This document shows positions 49,023-58,940 of a stretch of 64,000 nt of DNA, piece by piece (positions within the stretch are counted from its first letter, which is position 1; every line of letters begins with the position of its first letter). The stretch is taken from contig VSDK01012581.1 in NCBI GenBank assembly GCA_009767595.1, positions 166,497 through 230,496 on the forward strand, read 5' to 3'. This DNA is from Symbiodinium kawagutii (taxonomy: Eukaryota; Sar; Dinophyceae; Suessiales; Symbiodiniaceae). Below the pieces are notes generated by a model. The model saw only the letters and a list, made by a program, of their open reading frames with translations, made no database searches and had not been told where the DNA came from. The position numbers and the translations under genes are program-made.

Positions 49023-50322
49023 CTTCAACCACACAAATGAAACATGATCAATGATGAACCAATCGGGGTGCTCCCAAATCATCCCATATTGACCATTTCT
49101 AGTAACAAAGCATCCATGTTTGGTCCCAATGTTGAGAAATCATCAAATAAACCAACACTTAGCAAAACACACCATGAAGTGTGGTGGCGCGGTGTACCCC
49201 TGGCTACCAACGTCAGCCAACATCATCAACCGACGCCTGCCATCAACGCAACGGTGCGGCCTCTGATGCTTCTCCATGGAATTCATCCCATCCTGACCTT
49301 GAGCGCAAGGGGTGTATGGATACCCTGGCTCCTGGCCTCGCTCCCTCCAACCAACAGCTACATGTCGTCTTATTATCGTAGTACAGTTGAACATTGGAAC
49401 ACATAGAAAACTCATTATAAACATCATAGAATATAGTACATCATAATCTTTGTTGATAACCATATGGACAGTAGCACATTGAACGCATTGAATGGTTACT
49501 ACGAACAGTTTCGTGATGCCCCCATGGTGGGATACTTCCACACTAGGGCAGTGGAAAAAACATCAACAAACGCACTCCTGGGGAAAGGTCAGGCGCCCAG
49601 GGAAACGCAAGTTGCTGAACATCACTGCTGGGAAACTACCACTTGGGAGATATGGTGGTGGGTCAAGACCCTGGACCCCTATTGAACATGTCAGAAATGA
49701 CCAAACTGGTGTCTTTGCTGAGATGTTCACCTGTGCATTTTTTGTGGTCAATATGGACCCACAGCCATATAATCTAGGAGTACAACTCTGCAGCAGGCTA
49801 TTTTACCAAATATATAGGCAATCACCATCATTGTAAGAGGTCTAGCAACAAATCGAGCTATTGTTGGGTGCTATCCGTCGTTACGCCACTTTCTGATCTG
49901 TTGCTAACACTGCCTACGACTTGCCGGCTATGGCTGACCACCTATGCAACACTTTGTGTACTGCTATGGCATCTACCGGCCCATGGTAGACGGGAATGAT
50001 GGTACATATGAGAATGGTAGTTCAAGCCATCAACCGCCATTCTTGGTCATTGCTGGCAGATATTCACTTACTACCAAAATATTGTAGTAGTGTATGTCGA
50101 TTGTCTTATCAAGTTTCAGTGGCAGATTCAAAAGAAAACTATAGCAGTGACCGAACCAGATTGCTTGTAAGTGTGCTTTTAAGCAGTATTGAATATCTTG
50201 TCTACCATTTGCCTAGGCTCCATGGCTGCCCCTTCAAAGGTCTATGGTCCATAAGTTGTCCATAAGGGTATGCTTGGCTCCTGGCTCCTCGGCACCACGT
50301 CACGACAGGCAGCCGGACTCAC

Positions 50323-50344
50323 ATAGAGATCGTGGTTCCCCGGC
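50323..50344 (-). CDS. Metallophosphoesterase micro-exon (22 bp, PGNHDLY)
   Basis: A 22-bp exon with acceptor gcttacccaag and the textbook donor gtgagt. One base completes Val, then PGNHDLY, the GNHD metal-binding motif. With the previous exon it gives HVFFV-PGNHDLY, which matches the family closely. It ends in phase 0. The frame is also open on both sides, so only the motif and the splice sites define it. Confidence 0.85.
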
Positions 50345-50547
50345 CTTGGGTAAGCGGGCACCGAAACTTTCACCTTCAAGGTGGCGTGCTTGGATCAAGA
50401 GTAGCCAAGCACAAAGAAATGAGAGAAACTGTTCACATCTGTCCACCAGTGTAGTATACTTCCGGTAGGTCAACTAGTGGTCAATAGTGGTTGAGAATGG
50501 TTTAGATACGGTTATAATGGTTGATAATGGTCGATAACGATCATTGC

Positions 50548-50630
50548 CTGGTTGCTTGACGAAAATAAGGCAACCAACCAATCATTTGTTGATGCTGGGG
50601 AAATAAAAAATGTTTCAAACCACCAGCCAG
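50548..50630 (+). mobile_element. Family C inverted-repeat element (short)
   Basis: Left end ctggttgcttgacgaaaat and right end tgtttcaaaccaccagccag. Confidence 0.7.
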
Positions 50631-51347
50631 CACTTTACTTTAGGTATTTTTCGTCATTTGCCAAATGGCTTGTTCTTGGTAATCTACTATATTTGGAAAC
50701 CAACCAACAACCATTTCAACATGACAACCAGCAATTTTCGATTATTGATGAACATCAATGTCAAACCTAATTATTGGATCATTTTTAGCCTTCACTGTGA
50801 TTTGAATGGCATTCTTTTGAAACAATAACAGGCAGCTAGGGTTACGATATCGAGTTCCAAGTTCTTCAAAATTCCACTTGAAACACCAGCGCAACAGACC
50901 AGCGAAAGCTGGAAAGGGAGTGACTCCCAGGTCATCGCAATGACTGAGCTACAATGATTCCAACCGTCAACCAGGCATGCCAACTCCTCGAAATCATCCA
51001 TCAACTCAGCCCAAACATGCTACCCGTGGTCGGGCTATCATTGATTGTACCTCTTTGCTTGGTAATCATGGCCCATGACCGTATCCAATCATTGTTGATA
51101 ATCAGATGCTTAGCATTTTTTGTTGTGGTTCTTAACCATGATTGAACATGATCAACATTGCAAAGCATCATTTGGATGTTGCTCAAAATAGGGGTACCCT
51201 CATATCATCACATATGAACCATGGCTTATTAACAATATCAACATTGCAAACCATCATTATCCAACCACCATTTGGCCACCATTAAGCATATCCAACCATG
51301 AAGCCCTATCCCCACCTGCCAAGTTCCGCCGCGACGTTCCGAGACGC

Positions 51348-51412
51348 ACGAAGAAGACGTGTCCGAAGCGTTCTTTGAGCACCCGCAAGGTCTCCAACAC
51401 CCGCGAGAGCTC
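51348..51412 (-). CDS. Metallophosphoesterase exon (65 bp, LKERFGHVFFV)
   Basis: Starts after acceptor tgtcgctcag and reads ELSRVLETLRV then LKERFGHVFF plus two bases of a Val codon. This is the helix and strand leading to the GNHD motif. The donor must be GC (gcgtct) to join in frame to the next exon. A GT donor two bases earlier would break the frame. An upstream family A hairpin at 51455-51553 lies in the same intron. Confidence 0.88.
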
Positions 51413-51454
51413 CTGAGCGACAACGCATCGGTCACCACCAAAAATATGGCATAT

Positions 51455-51553
51455 GGTGGTTTCTCAAAATAGGGACCCCCAAAACTGGTTGGTTTATTAC
51501 TATAAATGACTATTAATGGATGATTTAGGGGTACCCCTATGTTGAGAAACCAC
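51455..51553. mobile_element. Family A hairpin element (best copy)
   Basis: Arms ggtggtttctcaaaataggg and cccctatgttgagaaaccac. The core is ggttggtttattactataaa. It lies in the intron upstream of exon 51348-51412. Confidence 0.88.
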
Positions 51554-51641
51554 TATATACCGACTCGATGGGGCCTTCCCAAGCCAGTTTGGGGATCTCC
51601 AGAGAGCTATGGATGCTTTGCTGCTTTAAATGATTAGTACT

Positions 51642-51682
51642 GGATGATTTGGATGATTTGGATGATTTGGATGATTTGGGGA
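51642..51682 (+). repeat. 9-bp tandem repeat (gatgatttg)
   Basis: Four exact GATGATTTG units inside a family A right arm, apparently a local expansion within the element. Confidence 0.85.
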
Positions 51683-52090
51683 TACCCCCGTTTTGAGAAA
51701 CCACATATATCCACATATCATGATATGCTGTCAATGTCACACGACAATGCATGAATCATTTTGTAGAAACCCATGATGTAATGATGCAAAATACTATGTG
51801 TTTGTAGATGAGTGTTATCTCAATAAGTACATTTGCTGTGCTAATATCTACTAATCCCATTGTGGATGTCAGGCAAAGAAACAACAACATCAACCAGTTA
51901 CACGACCATCCCTTATCATGGTAATCAACAGTCAGCATCGATGATCTAAGCCGTTGTTGAGTAATGGTTTGTATCATCACGAGCAAAGAGAGTGTCAAGT
52001 GAGTGACTTCAACATCACTGCTATTGGCTCATTCGTGGTTAGTTGTCCAATCAGAAGCCTATCATCCCCAGTATGGTTAGGCCAAAGATT

Positions 52091-52180
52091 TCTGGTTGGT
52101 GGTTTCGATCTGAAAAAAAATCAACCAACCATGTCTTATAATTACTAGGAAAATAAAAAATGTTTAAAACCACCAACCAA
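52091..52180 (+). mobile_element. Family C inverted-repeat element
   Basis: Ends ctggttggtggtttcgatct and gtttaaaaccaccaaccaa. It lies about 60 bp from exon 52242-52292. Confidence 0.85.
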
Positions 52181-52241
52181 ACGATGCTTTTCTGACCATG
52201 AAGATGTCCCACCCATCTCAGCAATCTCTGAGGATCCGCAC

Positions 52242-52292
52242 ATGTGAAACATCACCCGCCAAAAGCAGGGCATCGTTGCTGTACGGACCCAC
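52242..52292 (-). CDS. Metallophosphoesterase exon (51 bp, LLLAGDVSH)
   Basis: Seventeen codons ending SNDALLLAGDVSH, the GD metal-binding motif. The acceptor is acgtttccag and the donor gtgcgg, phase 0 on both sides. The frame stays open upstream of the acceptor (RWGQRFQ), so a longer exon cannot be excluded, but the shorter exon aligns better with the family. Confidence 0.88.
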
Positions 52293-52678
52293 CTGGAAAC
52301 GTTGACCCCAACGAGCAGCACGTGATGGGTAGAGTGTTTGACTCATGCGTTGCGGATCACGGATCATTGATGGACATCTTCGCCAATTTCCAATGGATGG
52401 TGATTTTTAATGGTAATATTCACTCATTTTCACTTGGCTTCAAAGAATCATCCATATAAGGTTGGAAACAGAGTGATGTGGAACAGCCATCATTACCCAT
52501 ATCATTAACCAGCAGAAATTATTGACCAACCTTAGCCACTATTAATCCTCAATTCACCGTCATTTGTATCCATCCTTAACCATTGGCCGTCAATGGTCTT
52601 TGGTCATTAACCACTGCAATTCCTCATCTTCGTGGCGATGGTTGACCAACAGTTAAAGGGGATATATATACCAACTAT

Positions 52679-52800
52679 ATGGCCATGTGTCAATACTGAC
52701 CAACCAATTTCATGGGGGATAAGTTCACCAACCATAATAGGGAAAACAATGGTTAATGGTAGGGGAACCAGGGGTACAGGGTTTTGACCCACAGCCATAT
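52679..52800 (-). mobile_element. Family B inverted-repeat element, reversed
   Basis: Left end tggccatgtgtcaatactga, right end ggttttgacccacagccata. The core has gggaaaacaatggttaatgg. Confidence 0.85.
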
Positions 52801-53387
52801 GTTTGGATCCCCGAAAGAAGATGCCCAGCAATGTTTTCCAAACTTACAACTTGGTGGCTTATAGATCCCTTGCTAAAAATATATGTTTAGTTGTTATATG
52901 GTCAATCAATCATATCCCAAAAACACTAAAAACCTAAGTCAGTGGGTATAAGCCATCCAGACAACCAAGTCCATGTTGTCAGGAATCGGCTCGCCGGGGT
53001 GCGCCGACGGCAAGTCTACGGAACATCAAGTTGTTCCACAAGTGCTTGGACACATGGATCATCTGGAGGTAAAATTCCTTTGCGGTTTGGGTCGCTCTCG
53101 CCAATCACAACAACTGGCTGTCACAGGATCGATGGTGTTGGTCATGTGTAGCAATGATGTTGAGCACTGGCTGTGGTGGTGCGGCAACGGCTGGAGGCTG
53201 GACCTGACGGTCAGCAATTGTCCACTCCAACTCCCAGATGGTCGTTGAAGACCAGCCTTGAGAGTCACAACTGACATGTCATCCTCATTAGCACGAGGAT
53301 GAGGTCAAAAACAAAACGCTGCCATTCATGGCATGTGATACCGTGCTTGGTGCCCTACAAAATCGGTCCAGTAATACTGGTAACAAC

Positions 53388-53492
53388 TGGGTATGTGCCA
53401 AAATAGGGTAGCCAATGACCTACCAAAAGATGATCATTTTACCCGGAAACCACTAGTTTTGGGGCTACCACTTTTTTGGCGCATATCCAACT
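53388..53492. repeat. Palindromic element (gggtatgtgccaaaatag)
   Basis: Left arm tgggtatgtgccaaaatagg and right arm tttttggcgcatatcca are inverted, with inner gggtagcc/ggggctacc. Confidence 0.7.
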
Positions 53493-54204
53493 GGTGTGGG
53501 GTTGGCAAGCCAAAAGTAGATGTGCCTTGAGTAATGCTACCGTTGTTGAACAATTCCTTTCGGGTTGCTGGGGAATATGGCTTGCAAACTGGCTGATAAT
53601 AATGCACACGCCCGATCCTACTTTTTAAGTCCAGGAACATTTGAAGTCAACAATCAGTCGCCATCAACTGTAACTCATCAGTGTTTAGCATGCACCATTC
53701 TGAAGCATGACACTATGTCACGCATAAATCAGAGTAGCCATTGAAAAACATCATTGCTAAGCCCACAATGTGAATCTATCAACAGGGAGTACCAGCCATG
53801 ACATTGATAACCAGCCACAAACCCTGGTTTATCCACCATAAGGTAAGGACTTGGATGTGTCATGTGCCCTGGGTTCTTTCAACAACTTCAAGCACATGCG
53901 ACAAGCAAAAACCAACGTTGAGCAAATGCAACAGTCAGAAGCATCGACTTTTCTCCGGTGAAAGTTGTACGTTTCTTCATCTGGTTGGTAGTTTCAACCC
54001 CTCTGAAACCATTATTTAGCACTGATTTTAGCCACTAAAATTCGCTAGAAAACCAGCAACTAGTCCATTCTTAGCCTTTTTTTCAGCAGCGGAAACTCCT
54101 ACTTTTGAGGCCATCCCAAGGTCGTTTTGAGTCAAGGTCACATGGGTTGCAGCCATGGATGCATCGTTGGTGTGTCGTTCAACACCGCCCCGTTGGTGCC
54201 GGGG

Positions 54205-54282
54205 GACCCCGGTGGGTGGCTGGTTGGTGGCTGGTGGCTGGTTGGCGGCTGGTGGCTGGCTGGTGGCTGGTTGGTGGGTGCT
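54205..54282 (+). repeat. TGGCTGGTTGG tract
   Basis: G-rich run of ggtggctggttggtggctgg words, about 78 bp, close to the left of exon 54536-54581. It has regularly spaced GG pairs. Confidence 0.8.
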
Positions 54283-54535
54283 GATACTTAGTCATGTAAA
54301 TTGAAGATTCACTAATACACCAAGATGCACGCTCAATCATGATGATCATGGTTAATCATAGTGAAAAAAGTAATCACAACTCACTAACCATTACGATCAT
54401 TCTTAACTCATGGTAATTCAACATAATTCAAGTACTAACATGTTGTTCCCATGTTAATCATCGTTCATGAATACATCCCGTGGCACTGCTGGGCCCCTGG
54501 GGATGACTCCGCGATGGTATCACTGGGACCGGCAC

Positions 54536-54581
54536 TGGAAGCTTACGCAGTTGGTCCAAATTTTCGGGCCAATCTGTGTGC
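54536..54581 (-). CDS. Metallophosphoesterase exon (46 bp, HTDWPENL)
   Basis: One base completes the Val codon of the previous exon, then HTDWPENLDQLRKLP. HTDxxEN is the usual continuation of the first phosphoesterase motif. The acceptor is gcgccccag and the donor is gtgccg, in phase 0. The next exon starts in phase 0. The preceding 2.0-kb intron holds the copia remnant. Confidence 0.85.
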
Positions 54582-55559
54582 CTGGGGCGCGGCGGTGGTG
54601 AGGAAATGAAAATGAACTAATGGTTAATGGTTGATAATTGGCGGCTAATCTTGGTTGGCTATATGGTCAATTGGTGACTGATATATGGTTAATAATTTTT
54701 GGTTTCTTTGTGGTTAAGAGTAGTTATGAGTGGTCTCTTAATGCTCAATCCATGATTCAAATAATGATTCAATCTATGATGGGAACGACTGATCTATTGA
54801 TAAATGGTGGTAACATAATTAATGTTAATCATCAATGAACGGTTGATTTAATCATGGATAAATGGTGGTCAATTGGTGGTTGATTTTGATTAACTGATGG
54901 TTGATAATCGTGAGTCGCTAATAATGGGTGAAAGCACTGGTAGTGAAGTAATGATGAATGTATGTTTGAATAATGCTTGATTGATGGTTGACTACCGATC
55001 AAACAATGGTGTACTTATCTTTACATGGTGGTTGATTGCTGCGTAACTATTGAGTAATTAATGATTTGTTTATGATTCAACGGTGGTTAATATTTGGTTG
55101 CTGACGCCAAACCGCGGTAGTTAATGGTGTATAATTATCAACTCATTAATGGCTATGTGATTGTTACGTAGATATACTTTCTGCGTGACAATGGCTAACA
55201 AGGCATTGCTGATGGCGCTAACGATGAACAGTGATTGCAAAGGTTTCGTGCCGATGAATGATGGCTTTCGCAATGGTGAAGAGATCGGTGATCGATGGGA
55301 ACCAGCAGTAACCGACATGTTTACCAACAACTTAATGGGGATTCGCCATTGTCAGAGTGTAAATCTGCGGAGAAGTCTGGGCAACAGAACCAACCAGGGA
55401 TATTTACAACCAAGAAATGCAATCAGGCGCGGACCAACAGGGGTTTTCAGCAACTCAAAAAAAATCTGGTTGACTAACCCCAATGCTGCCAATGGTCGAC
55501 ATCGCAACACTTTCACTCGGTCTACTATCTACAGTTCTGGGTTTACGAGGCATCCATGC

Positions 55560-56015
55560 TGGTTAACCAAAAAACAATTGTTCACTTCATCTCCTCTGCT
55601 TCCTCTGTCTGGTCCTTGGTCATCCATGAGAACGATCCCACCAGAAGATATTTCCCTTTTCGATTGATCATTTGCTTCCTGGAAGGGGCCTATCCAGGCT
55701 GAGGACTCCAGCTGAGGTCAACGAATGCGCCTGTGGGGTCTGCCGATGCCTCCTGACAAATCCATGATCCGCACCTGCTAGTGCCGCAAGATGCAGTCGT
55801 GGGTCCCACCCTTGGGTGGGATCTGGGGCGCCACGAAATTCGGCAATCCTTTCGAAAGGGTGCGTGACCCGCGGCTATGTGGTCTTCCCAGCTCATTTTT
55901 CGCGTATTTTTCATTTGAAAGTCTTCAGTTGGAGCTCCCCCGCGATCGCATCGACCGCGTGGACTCGCGTTCACCCGCTCCTGGTGTGAACTTAAGTAAG
56001 GTGTGTGTGTGGACA
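55560..56015 (-). pseudogene. Copia-type retrotransposon remnant (gag-pre-integrase and integrase start)
   Basis: The minus strand carries three broken pieces in order. First, WEDHIAAGHAPFRKDC at about 55846-55893 (a compact H-x4-H...C zinc-finger-like motif) with a second CQEA about 90 bp on. Then AGVLSLD at about 55706-55726. Then KYLLVGSFSW at about 55624-55653. In copia-like polyproteins the finger, the integrase start and a YLLVG strand follow in this order. Frame changes and stops show decay. About 90 bp interrupts the finger between the two Cys positions. It lies in the intron between exons 56595 and 54581. Confidence 0.7.
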
Positions 56016-56340
56016 TAGAAGAATGTTCATTCTTACTTTCAAAAGGTAAACATTTGCATATATACTCTAGATACCAGCAAAAGGAAAATAGACTTCCCTA
56101 TCTATGTTGTAACTATGTTTATTTGAAGTTATTTACAAATTAGTGTACTTGAATACGTCTACATGAGCCGCGAAACAATTGTGCATATATGAAATTGAAA
56201 AAACAAAAACATGTTTTCCCTTTACCAAATGCAGTAGTGACTACCAACACGCAGCTATACATGGAAATATGACACCCAAATTCATCATCTTTACAGTATA
56301 AGCATGAATACAACGAATAACTACTTTGTTTACACGTATA

Positions 56341-56458
56341 TGGCTGTGGGTCAAAACCCCGTACCCCTGGTTCCCCCATCAGTAACCATTGTTTTCCCTA
56401 TAGTTTGTTGGTTATTATCCCCCATGAAATTGCTTGGTTAATATTGACCCATAGCCAT
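56341..56458 (+). mobile_element. Family B inverted-repeat element (best copy)
   Basis: Ends tggctgtgggtcaaaacccc and ttgacccatagccata. It lies immediately left of micro-exon 56595-56614. Confidence 0.88.
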
Positions 56459-56594
56459 ATAGTTGGTATATCCGCTAGTATTGTTGGTTCTTATCCCTTA
56501 TTATCAACCATCAACCATTGGTTGGTTAACTGCTTGATCCATAGTCATATCATATCTCCGTTATGCGATGCTTCTGTTGCCCGGGCCGCCGCGC

Positions 56595-56614
56595 ACGTCT
56601 GAGATGCCAAAGAC
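56595..56614 (-). CDS. Metallophosphoesterase exon (20 bp, VFGISDV)
   Basis: A 20-bp micro-exon after a good acceptor (a pyrimidine-rich stretch ending ctttctcag). It reads VFGISD plus two bases of a Val codon, which is the first metal-ligand strand of the fold (ISDxH). The next exon supplies one base and then His, giving D-V-H. The donor would be GC (gcgcgg). The island is GC-rich and sits just left of a family B element. An upstream exon must end in phase 0. It was not identified. Confidence 0.75.
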
Positions 56615-56934
56615 CTGAGAAAGCATGATATCAGCGCAAACCTGTGCTGGCTGGTTGGAGATACGATGGTTAGCTTGGCGCTTCGTTAAGGATTGGTTGA
56701 TGCTGATTGATTAATGATCGGATTGATGGTTGACATCCAATATAAACCCATAGTTGGTTGATGTTGGTAGAATTTTGACCAGATTGATGATTATGTGCTT
56801 TGTCAAATTTCGTAATTAAGGGGTGGGGGTCGTATTTGAGGAGTAGCCCGCTGAAATAAGATTTGTTGGAAAAAAGAAGCATGTGAATCACTGAAAAATT
56901 GAGAATGGTTGTACTGGTGAGCTTTGTTCACAAC

Positions 56935-57215
56935 TGCCGTCTCCATGTCGAGCATGTCGGACTTAACTCTTTCGTGACCTCTTCCGCAATCTGTCCATCA
57001 TGTCCAAGAATTGTCTCGCAGCACATGAAGAAGTCACGTTTCAACGGCGACGGCTCGAAACACAATTGCACCAAGAAAAGTTTCTTGGCCTTGGCAACCT
57101 TCACCCATGTAAGACGTCGAAGCATCACGTACAACAGGTCTAATTTGTAGGTTGATCGGGACCATGTCGAAGCTGATGGCATAGGCACCGTCTCTGCATT
57201 CACATCGTCTCTGCA
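56935..57215 (-). CDS. Coding-like block, unknown product
   Basis: About 90 codons open: YKLDLLYVMLRRLTWVKVAK, LCFEPSPLKRDFFMCCETIL, HDGQIAEEVTKELSP. Basic and helical. It lies just upstream of the first placed phosphoesterase exon, so it could be the N-terminal part of that gene or the 3' part of another. Confidence 0.45.
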
Positions 57216-57289
57216 TTCACATTCTCACATCGACAAAGCAGATCAAGTACCAAGGGAACTGTCTCCCGGATCTTCCTACTTGATTTCGC

Positions 57290-57410
57290 ATTAGATCGTA
57301 GCCGGCCAACCCCCCTTGAAGTTGCAGCAAAGTATATGTCCGGCGACCACGCATGCCACCTGTAGAGCCTTGTGGTCCAGCTTAGCTCCCCTTTCAGCTA
57401 CAGAAGATGC
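57290..57410 (-). CDS. Coding-like minus-strand segment
   Basis: The frame reads ASSVAERGAKLDHKALQ and then VACVVAGHILCCNFKGGW. A possible donor gtggca follows KALQ. It is adjacent to coding-like blocks on both sides. Confidence 0.4.
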
Positions 57411-57460
57411 ACAATCCACACTGCTTGAAAACCTTTGGTGCACGCATCCACCTTGGGACT

Positions 57461-57772
57461 TTATTTAGACAGAACCCTGTCAACAAAATTCCCACCAAAG
57501 ACAAGCCCACCCAAGACAACAGAAAACAGCCCCATCAAAGACAACAACAGCACCAACAACAAACATTTGAACAGGTCCCGCCCGTCTTGCTCTGGAGTAC
57601 CATGCTGCAAAATGGCTCCAGATGAGATCAAGTTCACAATTGCCATCTGCAGTGTTTCAGATACAACCGCAGGTTTAGCACCGCTCGCAGCATTAGCAGC
57701 GGGTATTGATAGTTCATCGGGTATTTTTCTGTTTTCTCTAAGTCTGATGTTTCTTGATTTGGCATGGATTAT
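57461..57772 (-). CDS. Coding-like block of about 100 codons, unknown product
   Basis: Acceptor ccatggtcag, then open through HAKSRNIRLRENRKIPDELS, PAVVSETLQMAIVNLISSGA and ILQHGTPEQDGRD, ending in a hydrophobic Leu/Val stretch to a stop at 57461. The last part may already be intron. Confidence 0.5.
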   Translation of the reverse strand: MIHAKSRNIRLRENRKIPDELSIPAANAASGAKPAVVSETLQMAIVNLISSGAILQHGTPEQDGRDLFKCLLLVLLLSLMGLFSVVLGGLVFGGNFVDRVLSK

Positions 57773-58852
57773 CTGACCATGGGATGGCAGCTATTGTGGC
57801 TATGGTAACTTTGTCTATTATAAGTCTGACGTTGTTGTCTTCTTGTTGGTTTGATTCAACTCTGACTCACACAAACCTGATTGGCTCGCTAGGTGAACCA
57901 ACAACAGCAGCAACCTAGCAAAGAATGGTACCTGAAACATCCTCATTTCACCCTGTGATTTTTAGCGCGATGGAAATTACCTTAGCGCAGTGAATTACGA
58001 AACTTGAAAATGTGTTTTTAATTTGGGTTGATAAATGCTAAATGATAGTTGATCAATGATTAATGGTCATCAAACACTAATAATGATTGTTAACCAGAAT
58101 GTACCAAGCGTTGTTGGCCATTGTTGGCCATCCATTAAGACACCACTATCATGCTTTGTCCAAACATTTCAACCGATCATTAAGTATGATGAACCACTAT
58201 CAAAAACTATTGACCATTACTGATCATTTTTGACCATTGCTAATGATTCTGAACCATCAACTACCCATTGGTTGACTACTGTTTACCATTGATAAACCAT
58301 TATTTGCCAACGTTGACCATCATTGTCAACCATCGACAAACCATTACCAACCTCTGCCTCAACACTTTAAAGCAATCAATTAACCAACCACTTCAATCAT
58401 TAACCAACCGTTCTGAACCGTCATTATCAACCACTACAAGTTATCATTGTGGCTATGGACAATACGCTGCACTCCAGCTGTTCACCTCCCCTGACGAAAC
58501 CGATCGACCTGTTGGGATGTGAACTACTACCCATTTCTTGGTATATATACATATATACATATATGTATTGACCCACAGTCATAGCTACCGTGCTTTTGAC
58601 AGCATCAAACCCACATTCAGGGGAACTAAAAGTTCCCTGAGCAGACAATATTTGACCATTCTGGTTGGTCATGCCCCCCAAAAGTGAACCACTATCAACC
58701 ACATATTTACAACCATGGAAAATCCATGAAAATCCCATGGTTTCACCATAAAAATCACGGTTTTGGAAGGTAACTTATGGCAAGATCTCGCAACACGTGG
58801 CCACCACATCTGGATCTCCCATGACCAGCCGCCCTCGCCGATCCATCCGAGT

Positions 58853-58940
58853 TCCGCACCCGCAAACGTCGGGTCACTTTCCGCTTCGCTCGGCGGTAAC
58901 GCCAGTGGCTTCGCCGCACAAGGCGGCACACAAGGCCTGT
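58853..58940 (-). CDS. Exon-like GC-rich island
   Basis: Acceptor cgaccacccag and donor gtgcgg. The frame reads LTGLVCRLVRRSHWRYRRAK and RKVTRRLR, very basic. Another minus frame and the plus strand are also open, so confidence is limited. Confidence 0.35.

Larger units (their letters stand above)
29039..56614 (-). other. Calcineurin-like metallophosphoesterase gene, micro-exon locus
   Basis: This is the extent of the reconstructed gene. Exons were recognised one by one by translating GC-richer islands on the minus strand. In transcript order they give the metallophosphoesterase (PF00149-type) motifs: D-x-H (ISDV then HTDW), GD (LLLAGD), GNHD, a lone H (SHFLP) and GHTH. These are the metal-binding motifs of the family, and all are present. 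Placed junctions 56595/54581, 54536/52292, 52242/51412, 51348/50344, 41834/40889, 40836/39335, 32814/31886, 31835/30888 and 30840/29095 all keep frame. The protein probably hydrolyses a phosphoester, but its substrate is unknown. The start codon, the N-terminal end, some exons between 50.3 and 41.9 kb and between 39.2 and 33.6 kb, and the stop are not resolved. The ordered motifs make chance very unlikely. Confidence 0.85.

Noticed and set aside
50792..51020. Minus ORF with DDFEELACLVDGWNHCSSVI
   Set aside because: It sits between the exons coding HVFFV and PGNHDLY, which must be adjacent in the protein.
52970..53250. 91-codon plus ORF and a minus frame with KEFYLQMIHVSKHLWNNL
   Set aside because: Both lie in the intron between exons 54536 and 52292. 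The minus frame has a stop in the middle and the plus frame has no family signal. Kept as unresolved.
55161..55667. 168-codon plus ORF
   Set aside because: Antisense to the copia remnant and word-repeat DNA. No domain pattern.
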